Shown here: positions 22,641 through 32,796 of the stretch, in pieces
How the letters are laid out: every line of letters begins with the position of its first letter
How positions within the stretch are numbered: the stretch's first letter is position 1
The notes under the pieces: model-generated
The model's input: the letters and a program-made list of their open reading frames with translations, nothing else
Database searches by the model: none
Told to the model about the DNA's origin: nothing
Translations under genes and position numbers: made by a program
Origin: Hymenopus coronatus
Lineage: Eukaryota; Arthropoda; Insecta; Mantodea; Hymenopodidae
Length of the DNA stretch: 64,000 nucleotides
NCBI GenBank assembly: GCA_030762935.1
Contig: CM060899.1
Span: 61,182,501-61,246,500, forward strand
Reading direction: 5' to 3'

Positions 22641-22644
22641 ATAA

Positions 22645-23258
22645 TAAAAATCTGCTGTGCTCCATTCACACGACTTTCTCTACATCGCTGTAACAAATAG
22701 TTGCTAAAAACCTTGTTCTTCTATCTCCTCATGCTAATCGAGAAAAACATTAGCAGATACAGAGCATTGCTTAATTCCTTTATAAGTAGAAAGGTAATGG
22801 GTGAATTCACTAGGCGTCACATGTTTTAAAATGTGGTTGCTATGGGATCGAAATCTCTAAAACGGTCAATTCCAGGGGAAAATGTGACAAAGTGTGTGTT
22901 TTAACGAGATCTGCATTTTTGTGTAGTAAGTTTTTGTGTATTTCTTACGCTTTACCAGTAATGCACAATTCATCAGATTAGACGTCTTCAGAGGCTATTT
23001 CCAGAAAATGAAAGAAGTATTTTTTTTTTTTTTTTGTCATGTAAATAGCTTTAATGTATGATATTTTAATCAAAATTATTAGCCCATTTTTGAGAAAATC
23101 AATGTTCGAAAACATTTCCATGTAAAGGGTAGTTCGGGATTGGGGAGTTTCCTCAAAATCTTGTGTCGCATCCGGTGAAATCTCGGTATCGAATTTTTTG
23201 GTGCAATACAATACTTCCTCTATACACTATGTGCATAGCACGTGTAGAGAAAGTAAAA
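22645..23258 (-). repeat. A-repeat, minus, internally shortened
   Basis: Both ends are intact (AAAAATCTGCTGTGCTCC and ACTATGTGCATAGCACGTGTAGAGAAAGTAAAAA). A deletion joins CTTGTGTCGCATCC directly to GGTGAAATCTCGG, removing the CA-site block. Confidence 0.88.
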
Positions 23259-23505
23259 AGAACCATGACTTAGGATTAGCGGCAAGTTGCAACTGGACTA
23301 CAATGATCTTCCCTTAGTTTATCTCTAACGGGAAACTCCAATGACGGATCGACGAGTGAGTTTACCCACATTAAATTGTAGAACCGTTCGAATAAGGGCC
23401 TTCACTGTGCAACCAAATTAAGATTAGAAGTGCTGTTGACGAACAAAAATGAAAGCATAAATATTTATGAAACAATTGTGTGGACCTAAAAAATTAAAAT
23501 TTAGA
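23259..23505. repeat. Local direct repeat U1, copy 2
   Basis: Second copy of the block at 22419-22640, starting immediately at the A-repeat's 5' end. Confidence 0.85.
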
Positions 23506-23559
23506 CAATTGCTATGGTGAGGACCTTGTTTGCTGAAAACAAGAGACTGATGTGAAATA

Positions 23560-23765
23560 CTATTTTGGCTAAAGTATAATCTAGAAATTACATTAGACCC
23601 CACAAGTGCCCTGCTAGTTTCTACATTAATGCTTATCTTGTCAACCAATATAGATGTTTTACCGGAAATGCACGATTTTAGAACCAGAATAGTTATTAAA
23701 GTGTATGACAAAAGCAGTATAATCATTATAACTACATGTTGGTTACACCACTTGGCATTACCTCA
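23560..23765. repeat. Local direct repeat U2, copy 1
   Basis: TATTTTGGCTAAAGTATAA, CCTGCTAGTTTC, TTTTACCGGAAATGCACGAT and GTTACACCACTTGGCATTAC recur at 24281-24520. Confidence 0.85.
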
Positions 23766-24280
23766 ATAACCACGTTCCCATGGGGGAATTAAAATGGATT
23801 TAAGTCAAATTCCATATCAATACGATTCATGTTTCACATGTTAAATTCAATACGAATTGAGATCGTTTTGAATTCGTAAGCTTCGAGAATAATTTCCAAA
23901 TTATTATAACAATTTATTGTTAATAAGCTTATTCATCCATTCAGAGTTGGTCAACATTTAATTGCGTTGACAAACCTATTAAACATATATTTATCTGTGT
24001 ATTGATTATATGTTTTGAAGTTAAATAATTATATCTGAGAATGTATTTGAGATATATATATGACTACCGCGTGCAACGAGTATAGAAGGAGTTTCTTTAC
24101 CGTATTCAAAACGATTTGAATACGGAAGTGTTTCCATGCAAAATATTTCGATCCGATCACATTCCGATCCCACTTTTTAAGGGGATCGGATCCAAGATTC
24201 AATGCGATTTGAATCCGGGTTTTATTCAGTGCAATAAGATAGTGTACTCAGATGGATGTCAATTTCTCATGGAAACGTAT
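23766..24280. mobile_element. Repeat E, putative TIR transposon
   Basis: The left end has CCACGTTCCCATGGGG, and the right end CATGGAAACGTAT is its approximate inverse. Internal GACTACCGCGTGCAACGAG..TTTCTTTACCGTATT matches the opposite strand of 58080-58140. The palindrome CCGTATTCAAA-ACGA-TTTGAATACGG lies at 24103-24128. There is no transposase. Confidence 0.6.
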
Positions 24281-24408
24281 CTATTTTGGCTAAAGTATAA
24301 CCTAAAACTTGCATTAGGTCCAACAGTTTTCCTGCTAGTTTCCACGTCACAGCTTATGTTGCAGACCAGTATAGATATTTTACCGGAAATGCACGATTTT
24401 AGGATCAG

Positions 24409-24439
<31 letters not shown>

Positions 24440-24520
24440 TAATAATAATAAAAAAAAATGTGTATGACAAAAACAGAACAATTCATCGTTGCTGTACGAT
24501 AGTTACACCACTTGGCATTA
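24281..24520. repeat. Local direct repeat U2, copy 2, with AAT expansion
   Basis: It matches U2 copy 1 but carries an (AAT)n run of about 45 bases at 24410-24455, where copy 1 has only AGAATAGTTATTAAA. Confidence 0.85.
24410..24455. repeat. (AAT)n microsatellite
   Basis: AAT units with a short A-rich interruption. Confidence 0.93.
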
Positions 24521-25181
24521 CTTTCATATGCGATCTGTATTTGGTAGTTTTGCTATTCTGTTTAGCACCCTCAGCCGCAAAGCGTAGCCGATGCATTGCA
24601 TTGCAGCATTACTTATAACTCAGTAACGAAAACTAATGCATTTCATGCTTGATGTGCAATATTAAGATAGCATGCGAAGATTCGTTTTTTCATATTCTTC
24701 ATTAAAATGCCAAAGATTTTGATGAATTTGAGACATTGTGGTAAGCAAATATTCTGTGAATTGCATGTGAAGTCGTCTTAGTGATACAGTTTTGTTTAAT
24801 CCTGTATAGGTTTAATGTAAACGCTCTAAATGGTATGCAATTTTCTTGAATGCATATTAACTTTTCAAAGTACCGCATGTAACTAAGCAATTATTGCCCT
24901 TTCCCTCATTTCCCTCCTTTCCGAGTGTCGAACACTCGCGCGGACGGTTTTTTCTTTCTCAATAGAATTCATTGTGTAGTACATACATGGCAAAACTTCC
25001 ACAGTCGATCCAGATTTTAAAGTGTTGTTAACGTACTCGGATCTGAAATCCTCAAGATTGCCGAGGTTTTGACTTCTTGGCATCATTGGGATTTTAGCTT
25101 CCCTCGGCTACGCTTTGCGGCTAAAGGTCCTCTACATTGGCTACGCGCTGCGGTAACTACAAAACTGCACTAATGGCAAAA
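24521..25181. other. Unassigned non-coding stretch
   Basis: GCAAAGCGTAGCCGA (24576 area) and GGCTACGCTTTGCGGCTAAAGG (25106 area) form an inverted pair about 530 bases apart, which hints at an unrecognised element between them. There is no coding signal. Confidence 0.4.
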
Positions 25182-26001
25182 TAACAAAATCTGACGTGTT
25201 CCATTTATATGACTTTCTCTACATCTCTAACAAATTATTGTTAATAAGCTTATTCTTCTATTTACTTCATGATAATAGAGCAAAAGTTAGCAGAAATAGT
25301 CTTAATGCTTGCTTCCTGTAATTAGAAGCGAAAAAAGTGAGTACCAAAGATTAAAGTGATAATCGAAAGCTGATTGCTATGTGACAAGTTCCTTTGTATG
25401 GACAGGAGTTGACAAATTCTGTATGAGAAAAGTTTAAGTTTTTAAAGCTGAAGCCAAAAACAAGGAATCTCAAAAACAACTATAAACTCCACGAAAAAAA
25501 TGTATTTAATATAAATTGTTAAAACGTGCTCTACGTTTTCTATGTGGTAAGTTTTTGTCCATCTCTTACGGTTTAGCAGTTATGCAAAATTTTGTAAAAT
25601 TCATCCAGAATAAAGTAGTCTTCATAGGCTATTCCCAGAAAATTCAAAATATGCATTTTATTTGTGAGGTAAATATATTTAATATAAAATATTTTAATCA
25701 AAATCGTTAGCCATTGTTGAGAAAATCAAAATTTTCGAAAATTTTTCCATGTCGAGGGTAGTTGAGCGGGGGGTTTCTTCAAAATGTTCATTTCTTAAAT
25801 ACCAAGTTTGGTATCTAACGGTCTTTTCGTTTTTGATCTATGCTGTTTACAGACGCTCGCAAACACGGAGCTTTTTGTGAAAATGTTTTTTGATTCAGGG
25901 GGTCCTAAAACGTGAATAACCGGTGAAATCTCAGTATCGAATTTTTGGGTGCAATATTTCCTCTATACACTATGTGCATAGTACGTATAGAGAAAGTAAC
26001 A
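25182..26001 (-). repeat. A-repeat, complete reference copy, minus
   Basis: About 815 bp with both ends. Read in family orientation, it starts ACTTTCTCTATACG followed by the palindrome around ACTATGCACATAGT. The order is: CCCAAAAATTCGATAC; ATTTCACCGG; a CA/TG site; AAACGAAAAGACCGTTAGATACC; AATTTTCTGGGAATAGCC; ATAACTGCTAAACCGTAAGAG; a T-rich box; TTATTGTT-type 3' block; and the end TGTAGAGAAAGTCAT with the small hairpin and T-run. There is no open frame of note. The ends share inverted TAGAGAAAGT, about 28 bp inside the 3' end but at the very 5' end. Confidence 0.9.
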
Positions 26002-26385
26002 AGTACCAAATCCGGATAGCATATGGAAGTAGTGCCCATTACAGTAGTCCATCCAGAGATTGTCCTGAAGTTCATGTTCTGGGAATTTTGAGGGTCAGTC
26101 TCAAGGTCAGTGTCTCTTCTTTTCAATCTTCTTGCTGTTAGATTTGGAGGGTAATTGGTAATGGTTATTCAGTTGGTGATTCGGGTCTAAATTAAAATGT
26201 TCTGTAGTCTTTTTACAGTCGATCTCCGAAATCCTTACGTCGTCACGGAGCAGGGTGTTTCGCAGTCTGAAATATCTCTTTTGGACAACGTGCAGAGCTC
26301 CATATAGAACAGCCATACCGTCAGATAAATATAATCAATAACATGTATAGTAGAGCATTAATTTATTTTGGAATACCATGTGATT
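26002..26385. other. Unassigned non-coding stretch
   Basis: No recognised repeat or gene; short frames on both strands lack domains. Confidence 0.35.
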
Positions 26386-27165
26386 TTACTTCTCTACACG
26401 TACTATGTACGTAGAATATAGAGAAGGTATTGTATTGCACCCAAAATTCGATACAGAGATTTCATTGGAAATATATGTTTTGAGACCATTTTAGAAAAAG
26501 GTCCAGGACAGCATTGCTCAAAAGCGAATAGACCGTTAAACCTTTCAGTTCTATGGTCGAGATAACTAGTAGCTGTTAGATAACTCGACCATAGGTTTGA
26601 GCGATTGTAAGTCATAGAAACATTTTAAATCAATTATATCTGTCAACTCTCTCGGACTGTTTACAGTGATTCCGAGTAATATGTAAAGCAAGGGAAAACT
26701 GCTAGTTATTTGGTCCGAGTCACGCTGCACTCCGCCAAACAGTCTGTATTTCACGGCCGGAAATACGCTGTTGGCCTGGTGTGGGGAGGGTGCAGGTTAA
26801 ATAATCGGTGGTAGGAATGCCTAGATGACGGGTCAGGTAGAAGCACCCGGTGTGAGATCTATTTTTTTAGTTATTAGAGCATATTATTGTATTTTCAATT
26901 TGAAATACACACATTTATGACCAGATGTTATTGGTCAAAATCAAATTTCTGATTTTTAGCAGTTTTTAACCATAGTGTCAAGGATGTGTTTCTCGCCTAA
27001 CAATGTTAGCAGTGAAAGGTTAGCATTTAAGTTTGGTATCTTTCAAGGCTGTGAAACTAAGATTTTCAAGAAAATCCCCCCACCCCAAACTATCCATTAT
27101 ATGGGAAAACATTTTTTTTTCTCTCAAAAATGGCTCTAACGATTTTGACTAAAATATTGGTTGGT
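26386..27165 (+). repeat. A-repeat 5' half, plus, interrupted by repeat D and other DNA
   Basis: Positions 26386-26541 carry the terminal palindrome to AGACCGTTAAACC. The repeat resumes at 27015 with GCATTTAAGTTTGGTATC and continues to AACGATTTTGACTAAAATAT at 27165. About 470 bp of foreign DNA sits between. Confidence 0.82.
26545..26745 (-). repeat. Repeat D, copy 2
   Basis: This is the reverse complement of the block at 16190. Its far end carries the inverted pair CTATGGTCGAG (26551 area) and CTCGACCATAG (26584 area), about 20 bases apart, forming a hairpin. Confidence 0.65.
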
Positions 27166-27744
27166 GGGGAGGCGTTTTGTCGCGTTAACATGCAGACATT
27201 GGGGTATCTGTTCCAAAAGTAGCTCATTACAAGTATTGACATGCATTGTTCTAATTCATAAAGTAACACAATAAAACAATTATTTCAGAATATGACCAAT
27301 AAATTAAACTATGTTGTACTTTTACAAATAAAAGTATAAAGCTTGATACAAAAAATTCAGGATGATAATGTGCAAAGCTTTGAAAAGACAATGAACATAA
27401 ATCAACCAAACTCACTCAGAATTAATTGCAGTGAACTACAAGAAACATCTCTGTATCAAAAAAAAAAAATGATCTCCTGTTTGAATCATCCACAAGTTAG
27501 TTCAGTTTCGAATGCCTACCCTTTAATATTTTCGACATTTTTCAATCTCACTTTGTGTTCACTGGTTTGTATACTAGCAGCTACTGAACATGGCCAGGCA
27601 GTGAGCAATGCTAGGTAGTGCTTCACATTTCGATACGAGCTGTAGAGACCACACCTGCTCTATCACGCCATAGTAAAACTCTTGTGTACACAGAACCTCA
27701 ATCCGGCAGTTTTGTAACTCCGGACCGAGATTTGGCGATGAGGT
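27166..27744. other. Unassigned non-coding stretch
   Basis: A 91-codon frame (27343-27618) contains an A-homopolymer and no recognised domain. A repeat or host-coding role cannot be supported. Confidence 0.35.
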
Positions 27745-28094
27745 CAATAGCAAGCTCTACGGATTTTCAACTTGTATGACGGGCAAACTTTTAGTTTTGA
27801 CGGATGACTGATTTTTAACGAATATTATTAGAAATTATTAATTAATGTATGGGTTTTCTTTAGAAAAAACTCATGGATGTAAATCTTTGTGTGACAGCAA
27901 CTATATATGTAATACGTTGCATTAAATACAAATAGGATATAAGCGAAGGATGAATAGGATCATCCTTCAGATATAACTAAGATATCCAGTGCTGACCCCG
28001 AGTTTTAATTTTTAGAAAATACGGAAGTTGTAATTTTTACGGATTTTTAGGTGTTGGTCTGACGGAAAAAATAACCGTGTGTTGGCAACACTGG
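27745..28094 (+). mobile_element. hAT-like element, short copy
   Basis: TACGGATTTTCAACTTGTATGACGG and TTAGTTTTGACGG match the 5' part of the element at 5442. The 3' end GGTCTGACGG..GTTGGCAACACTGG matches its 3' end. No coding trace remains; this is a MITE-like deletion derivative about 350 bp long. Confidence 0.65.
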
Positions 28095-28202
28095 TACGCC
28101 AGAGGGTGTAAGTACAGGTTTTAGTACCTTATGGAGCGAGGACATCAAGCCATAAACAGAGGTGTAATGGAAATTTCTCTTTTGGGGGGGGGGTAGTCTA
28201 AA

Positions 28203-28430
28203 ACGCCCGCTTTAACTACTTATGGCACCGTAGGCGGTGACACTGATGATACATGAATGATGGATCACCGTTGGAATGCGATGGCGGAGGAAACCGGTGT
28301 ACCCGGAGAAAACCCGCCCCAGCGCCGCTTTGTCCACCACAAATCTCACATGCGGTCGCTTGGGATCGAGCCCCGGCCGTGTAGGTGAAAGGCGAGTGGT
28401 CTAACCACTCGGTCGCGGTACGGCCGAAAT
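28203..28430 (-). repeat. tRNA-derived SINE (family delta), minus
   Basis: On the minus strand the head is GACCGAGTGGTTAGACC (box A) with GGGGCTCGATCCC (box B). The body GTTTTCTCCGGG, CGGTTTCCTCCGCCATCGCAT and GCCACAAG-like end are shared with 55383-55553. Confidence 0.8.
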
Positions 28431-28965
28431 TTCTTCTAGGTAGATAGAGGAATTACATAGATCGTGATATTTAACAGGGTGAATTTGTTAATGTTTTGCA
28501 GAGTTTTTATTTGAATCAACTCATTAAAATTCAACTGTTAATTATTTGTACTAGAGTTAGACAGATCAAAAGCAAAGAATGTATATGAATAATATGAATT
28601 TTACTCGTCAGGTATTTGAATTAAGTTCTGATTGTAAATAAAGAGTTAAATTAAAAGTTATAGTATAACATTTCAAACCAAGAATTCCTGGGCGCTGTAT
28701 TCATACTTTCTAAACTAGAAAACCGTCGCCGAAGACGATGCCATAAATCTTATCTGCACGCGGCCTCAATTAGGTACAGGTCCAACAACGGAAAAGCGAA
28801 TGCTTCCTCAAAAACCAACATTGCAGGAGTGGAGCAACTCCCGTGTACAAGACGGCTGAGACTGAATGTCACCAATACCGCAATGCATTTTTAAGTGTTT
28901 ACTTGCATTTTCTCTCAAACACTAGCACAACCTTTCTGCGTTTTTCATCCTTAGTATGACAGTCC
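28431..28965. other. Unassigned; possibly decayed 5' part of the next mariner
   Basis: No legible transposase motif is found before 28966. No other feature is recognised. Confidence 0.35.
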
Positions 28966-29375
28966 TCTGCTCAAAAATGTCTTCGTAGGGCAGACTTTAC
29001 GACGTTTGCGGAGAGCCATTCAAAACAAACGAAGAGGAATGCTGACTTCAGGAATTGTGTTGATCCATGACAACGCTCGTCCACACACTGCTGGCACAAC
29101 CCATCGTCTCCTTGAACAATTTCAACAGGACATATTCGATCATCCGCCGTACAGTCCTGACACCCAGCGACTTTCACCTTTTCCCTGAACTGAAGACGTG
29201 GCTAGAAGGGCAGCACTTTCAAACCAACGAAGATCTTCGAAACCACGTCAATGCTCATTTGAAATCATTGGCGGCAACATTTTTTGAAGCGGGTATTGCA
29301 AAGCTTGTGCACAGTAATAAAATAATTGTTTTCTATGAACTTGTCTTTTATAGCCTATCGGAGGTTTAAAAAAAA
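28966..29375 (+). pseudogene. mariner-type transposase C-terminal relic with 3' end
   Basis: The coding trace begins LRRAIQNKRRG and shows VLIHDNARPHTAG, which holds the second catalytic D. After a frameshift near 29155 it continues in the next frame as LTPSDFHLFPELKTWLEG with the third D, then NVNAHLKSLAATFFEAG-like sequence. The N-terminal half is absent. The 3' terminus TATAGCCTATCGGAGGTT is followed by a long A-run, and the same end occurs at 14950-14975. It is not functional. Confidence 0.85.
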
Positions 29376-29388
29376 AAAAAAAAAAAAC
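29368..29388. repeat. Poly-A tract
   Basis: An A-run directly after the mariner terminus. Confidence 0.9.
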
Positions 29389-29734
29389 GGCCCTCATACA
29401 TTGTATATGTGTCACCAGCTATAAATTAAACCTAACCGGAAATTTACCACCCCTGTATACGATGACAAAGGTTGATGCCATAGCGTATTGAAGTTGCCGA
29501 AAAGAGCACCGAATTTATTGGGAGTTAAAATAATAGTTCCCATTATCATGGTCGGACTAACCTCATTAACTCGTCAATAAGGAAACGTGCAGGCTCTCTT
29601 AATAATTTTAGGTTTTTATGTCCCACGCGATTATTGAAAGTGTAAGCTCCCCCCCCCCTCATTTTCAGACAGACTAATGTTTATGCTCCATGATATCACT
29701 CGCATAAAATGGTAGAATAGAACTGAAAAATTCA
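29389..29734. other. Unassigned non-coding stretch
   Basis: A short C-run occurs at 29650-29658; otherwise no feature is recognised. Confidence 0.35.
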
Positions 29735-29822
29735 GTGTCACAGCCGGGATTTGAACCACAGATTTCCTGGTTTCCGTCCGATTGCTGTGACCACTGAGCT
29801 ACCACGGTAACAGGCCGGCACG
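29735..29822 (-). repeat. tRNA-like sequence, SINE head or tRNA pseudogene
   Basis: On the minus strand GTGGTAGCTCAGTGGTCA matches box A and GGTTCAAATCCCGGC matches box B, with about 30 bases between. The acceptor arms do not pair, so this is a tRNA-derived retroposon head rather than a tRNA gene. Confidence 0.6.
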
Positions 29823-29967
29823 GCATTAAATTCTCCAACTGACTCGCGTTTTCCCGGTAAACCACAAGATCTTATTATTTTGAGAAGTCATTCCTCAATA
29901 GCGATTTAAAAACTTGTTAATTAAGAGCTTTATAGTTAACCAACTATTAGATCAATTAATGTGAACT

Positions 29968-30148
29968 AGCCCGTCTGAGGTCGAGAGTTCAAATCTCAGG
30001 CTGAGTTACCCGGATAAGGTTTTTAACGGGGTTTTGCCTTATCCTGAGAAGACGAATTCTGGTAACTTAAGCTCCGTGGATCCCGAGATCATTTGAACTC
30101 ATTTCACAAATTTCATTCATCGCCCGATATGACCAACCTGGTTAAAGG
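29968..30148 (+). repeat. SINE alpha, plus
   Basis: Box B GAGTTCAAATCTCAGG, GAGTTACCCGGATAAGG, CCTGAGAAGACGAATTC, and GACCAACCTGGTTAAAGG. The 5' part of the head is missing. It abuts an A-repeat at 30150. Confidence 0.8.
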
Positions 30149-30149
30149 A

Positions 30150-30960
30150 CGTTCAGCTTCCTCACGCGACTCTCTCTAAATCTCTGCAACAAGTTATTGT
30201 TAAAAAGCTTATGCTTCTATTTACTTCATGCTAATCGAGGTAAAATTAGCGGAATAGTCTTTATCACTTGCTTCCTTGTAAGCAGAAGTGAAATAAGGGA
30301 GTACCATAGGTTAAAGTGATAATCAAAACTGGTTGCTATGTGACTGAAGTTCCCTTGTTTGTATGGACAATTCCTGCATGAGGAAAGCATAAGTTTCTGC
30401 AAAGCTGAAACCAAAAACAAGGAATATGTAAAAAAAAAAACTATCAACTCTACGAACAAAATGTATATAAATTGTGTGTTTTAACGTGCTCTACATTTGT
30501 TGTGTACTAAGTTTTTGTCCATCTCTTATGGCTTAGCAGTTATGCAAAATTCCGTAAAATTCATCCAGAATAAAGTAGTCTTCAGAGGCAGTTCCTAGAA
30601 AATTCAAGATTACATTTTTTTGTTTGGTAAATATCCTTAATATAAGATATTTTAATCAAAATCGTTATAAGCATTTTTGCAAAAATTTTCGAAACATTTT
30701 CCATGTAAAGGGTACTTGGTGGGGAGATTTTGTTGAAAATCTTCGTGTCGCATCTTTGGAAGATACTGAACTTAAATGCCAAGTTTGGTAGTTAAAGGTC
30801 ATTTCGTTTTTGAGCTATGTTGTCCACAGTCATATATGCGCTCGGGGGACCCCAAAACATATATTTCCGGTGAAATTTCGACATCGAATTTTTGGGTGGA
30901 ATACAATACTTCTCTGTCCCTATGTACATTGCACATACGGGGCTAAAGAAAGTAAAAAGG
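30150..30960 (-). repeat. A-repeat, nearly complete, minus
   Basis: It runs from CACGCGACTCTCTCTAAATCTCTGC to the 5' end. The terminal palindrome is changed to CCCTATGTACATTGCACATACGGGG, a compensated but different hairpin. The last bases are AAAGAAAGTAAAAA. Confidence 0.87.
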
Positions 30961-31419
30961 TGAACTTCTGTGTTATACAAGACTGGTGTGGAAGAAACAA
31001 ATCCCAGTGCGAATTAACGTAGGCGCTTCACTTGTCACCAGTTTCGTAGCGAAAGAATCTCCCAAGTCTACTAGATTTTAAGAATGATTTTCACATGTCT
31101 GGTACGTTTTATGATTTTCCCGCCCTGGATGATGGCACGGCCCGCTCCCATCCCTCCAGCGGGTCATGTGTTGACCACAATGGCCTTGGAATCCGTCACT
31201 TATTATCCACGTGTTTATGGACCCTATGAAATGTAAACCTCTCTGACCTTCCTCCTTTTCGTGGCGGGAAAACATGAAGCACGGTGTGACGTCTGTTGGT
31301 TACACAATTAGTTGCGGGTCCGGAATGAATTTCAGAATTCTGGGGTTATTGTCCCTCAGCGGACCAGTTCGAAGGTTTTGTATACGAGCGTAGTCTATTT
31401 AGACACTGCGTGTGCGCTC
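30961..31419. other. Unassigned non-coding stretch
   Basis: A 65-codon minus frame (31078-31275) has no recognised domain. Confidence 0.35.
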
Positions 31420-31487
31420 TACTACCTACTTACAGTAGTAGAGTATGTACGGAATTTCGATACGGAGATTTCACCGGAAATAAAAGT
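31420..31487 (+). repeat. A-repeat 5' fragment
   Basis: CTACTTACAGTAGTAGAG is a rebuilt terminal hairpin, followed by TTTCGATACGGAGATTTCACCGG. It stops there. Confidence 0.65.
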
Positions 31488-31562
31488 TTTCAGTTTTTGA
31501 AAGTGACAAAATGTCAATCGGGCGCAACTGATGGATATTGTTTACAGGACGAGCCGCAGTAA

Positions 31563-32320
31563 AAATACACTCGCATGGCTTTCTCTAGTTGCTCTGCAAA
31601 CATACTTCTTACAAAATTCTTATTACACCATGCTAATCGAGATAAACATCAGCAGAATGTTATTACTTGCTTCCTTGTCAGTAGAAGCGAAATAAGGGAG
31701 TACCATAGGTTAGTGATAGCAAAAGCTGGTTGCTATGTGACTGAAGTTCCTTTGTTTGTATGGACAGGAGTTGACAAATTTCAATATGAGAAAAGTAAGT
31801 TTTTAAAGGTGGGGGGGGGGGAACGAGGAAAGTCTCAACGACCAACTCCACGAGAAAAATGTATATAACATAAATTGTTTGTTTTAACATATATTACGGT
31901 TTACCAGTTATGCAAAATTCATCTAGAATAAAGATGTCAGAGACTATTCCCAGAAAATTGAAGATAAACGTTTTATTTGCCATATAGGTATATTAAATAT
32001 ACGACATTTTAATAAAAATTGTTAGTCATTATTGAGAGAATAAAAGTTTTCGAAAATTTTCCCATATAAAGCGTAGTTGGGAGTGGGCTATTTTCTTGAA
32101 AATCATCGTGTCACATCCTTGGAAGATACTTAACTTATTTACCAAGTTTGGTATTGAACGGACTTTTGTTTTTGACACACACGGACTTTTTCTATTTTTT
32201 TTTTTATTCATGGGGACCCAAAACGTGTATTTCCGGTGAAATCTCGGTATCGAATGTTTAGGTGCAATAAAATACATTCTCTATACGCTATGTACATAGT
32301 ACGTGTAGAGAAAGTAAAAA
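31563..32320 (-). repeat. A-repeat, complete, minus
   Basis: It starts with the variant 3' module (GGCTTTCTCTAGTTGCTCTGC) and ends ACGCTATGTACATAGTACGTGTAGAGAAAGTAAAAA. The CA site is reduced to GACACACACGG. Confidence 0.88.
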
Positions 32321-32335
32321 TAATTTTTCAGCGTG

Positions 32336-32417
32336 CTTAAAATGGGTTAAAATCTCAGCCTCGAGGTTTTCGGTAGAATAAATATTTCCCTTGAGCTATA
32401 CATAATAGACAGTAAAA
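32336..32417 (-). repeat. A-repeat 5' fragment, decayed
   Basis: AAATCTCAGCCTCGAGGTTTTCGG, GTAGAATAAATATTTCCC and a terminal AGACAGTAAAAA parallel the 5' end of the family on the minus strand. It lies immediately after another copy. Confidence 0.55.
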
Positions 32418-32796
32418 ATTAGTGTCTAATAATAGGTAGTTGATTTGGGATTGCCCTGAAAATTTGACTGTGCCTGCTGAATTCACTTAGGCGAGAAAGG
32501 CGCGCGGAGGGGCCGTAAACTGAGTGTTGCAGAAGAAAGCAAGAGGTTGTTTTGACAGTTGTGTTGGACAACCCTGGCAGCCGGCAGGCTCTATGCATGT
32601 GTGGCTGTCTGCCAGCATGGCCAAGAGGCACTTCCGACCTGTGACTGTACTTATCACGCCCGCATACCGCCGCGACCACATGCTTACGATACTTCTGTTA
32701 TATCGATCGCCATAGGAGTCCTTGACGTGATCACCCAATGTACAGTAGTTGAAGTGTCTTAAGGAACGCTTCACTCTGGCAATCAAGTTCATTCAC
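32418..32796. other. Unassigned non-coding stretch
   Basis: Overlapping frames occur on both strands (32487-32792 minus, 32524-32762 plus) in a G+C-richer patch, with no recognised domain. I do not support a gene. Confidence 0.35.

Noticed and set aside
22419..23505. LTR retrotransposon with U1 as LTRs
   Set aside because: The interior is exactly an A-repeat in minus orientation, with no primer-binding site, polypurine tract or gag-pol trace, and U1 lacks evident LTR ends.
27343..27618. 91-codon frame with a hydrophobic C-terminal stretch
   Set aside because: No recognisable family, it contains an A-run, and there is no neighbouring exon signal strong enough to support a gene.
29735..29822. 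Possible tRNA gene on the minus strand
   Set aside because: The internal promoter boxes fit, but the acceptor stem fails and no clean anticodon arm forms.
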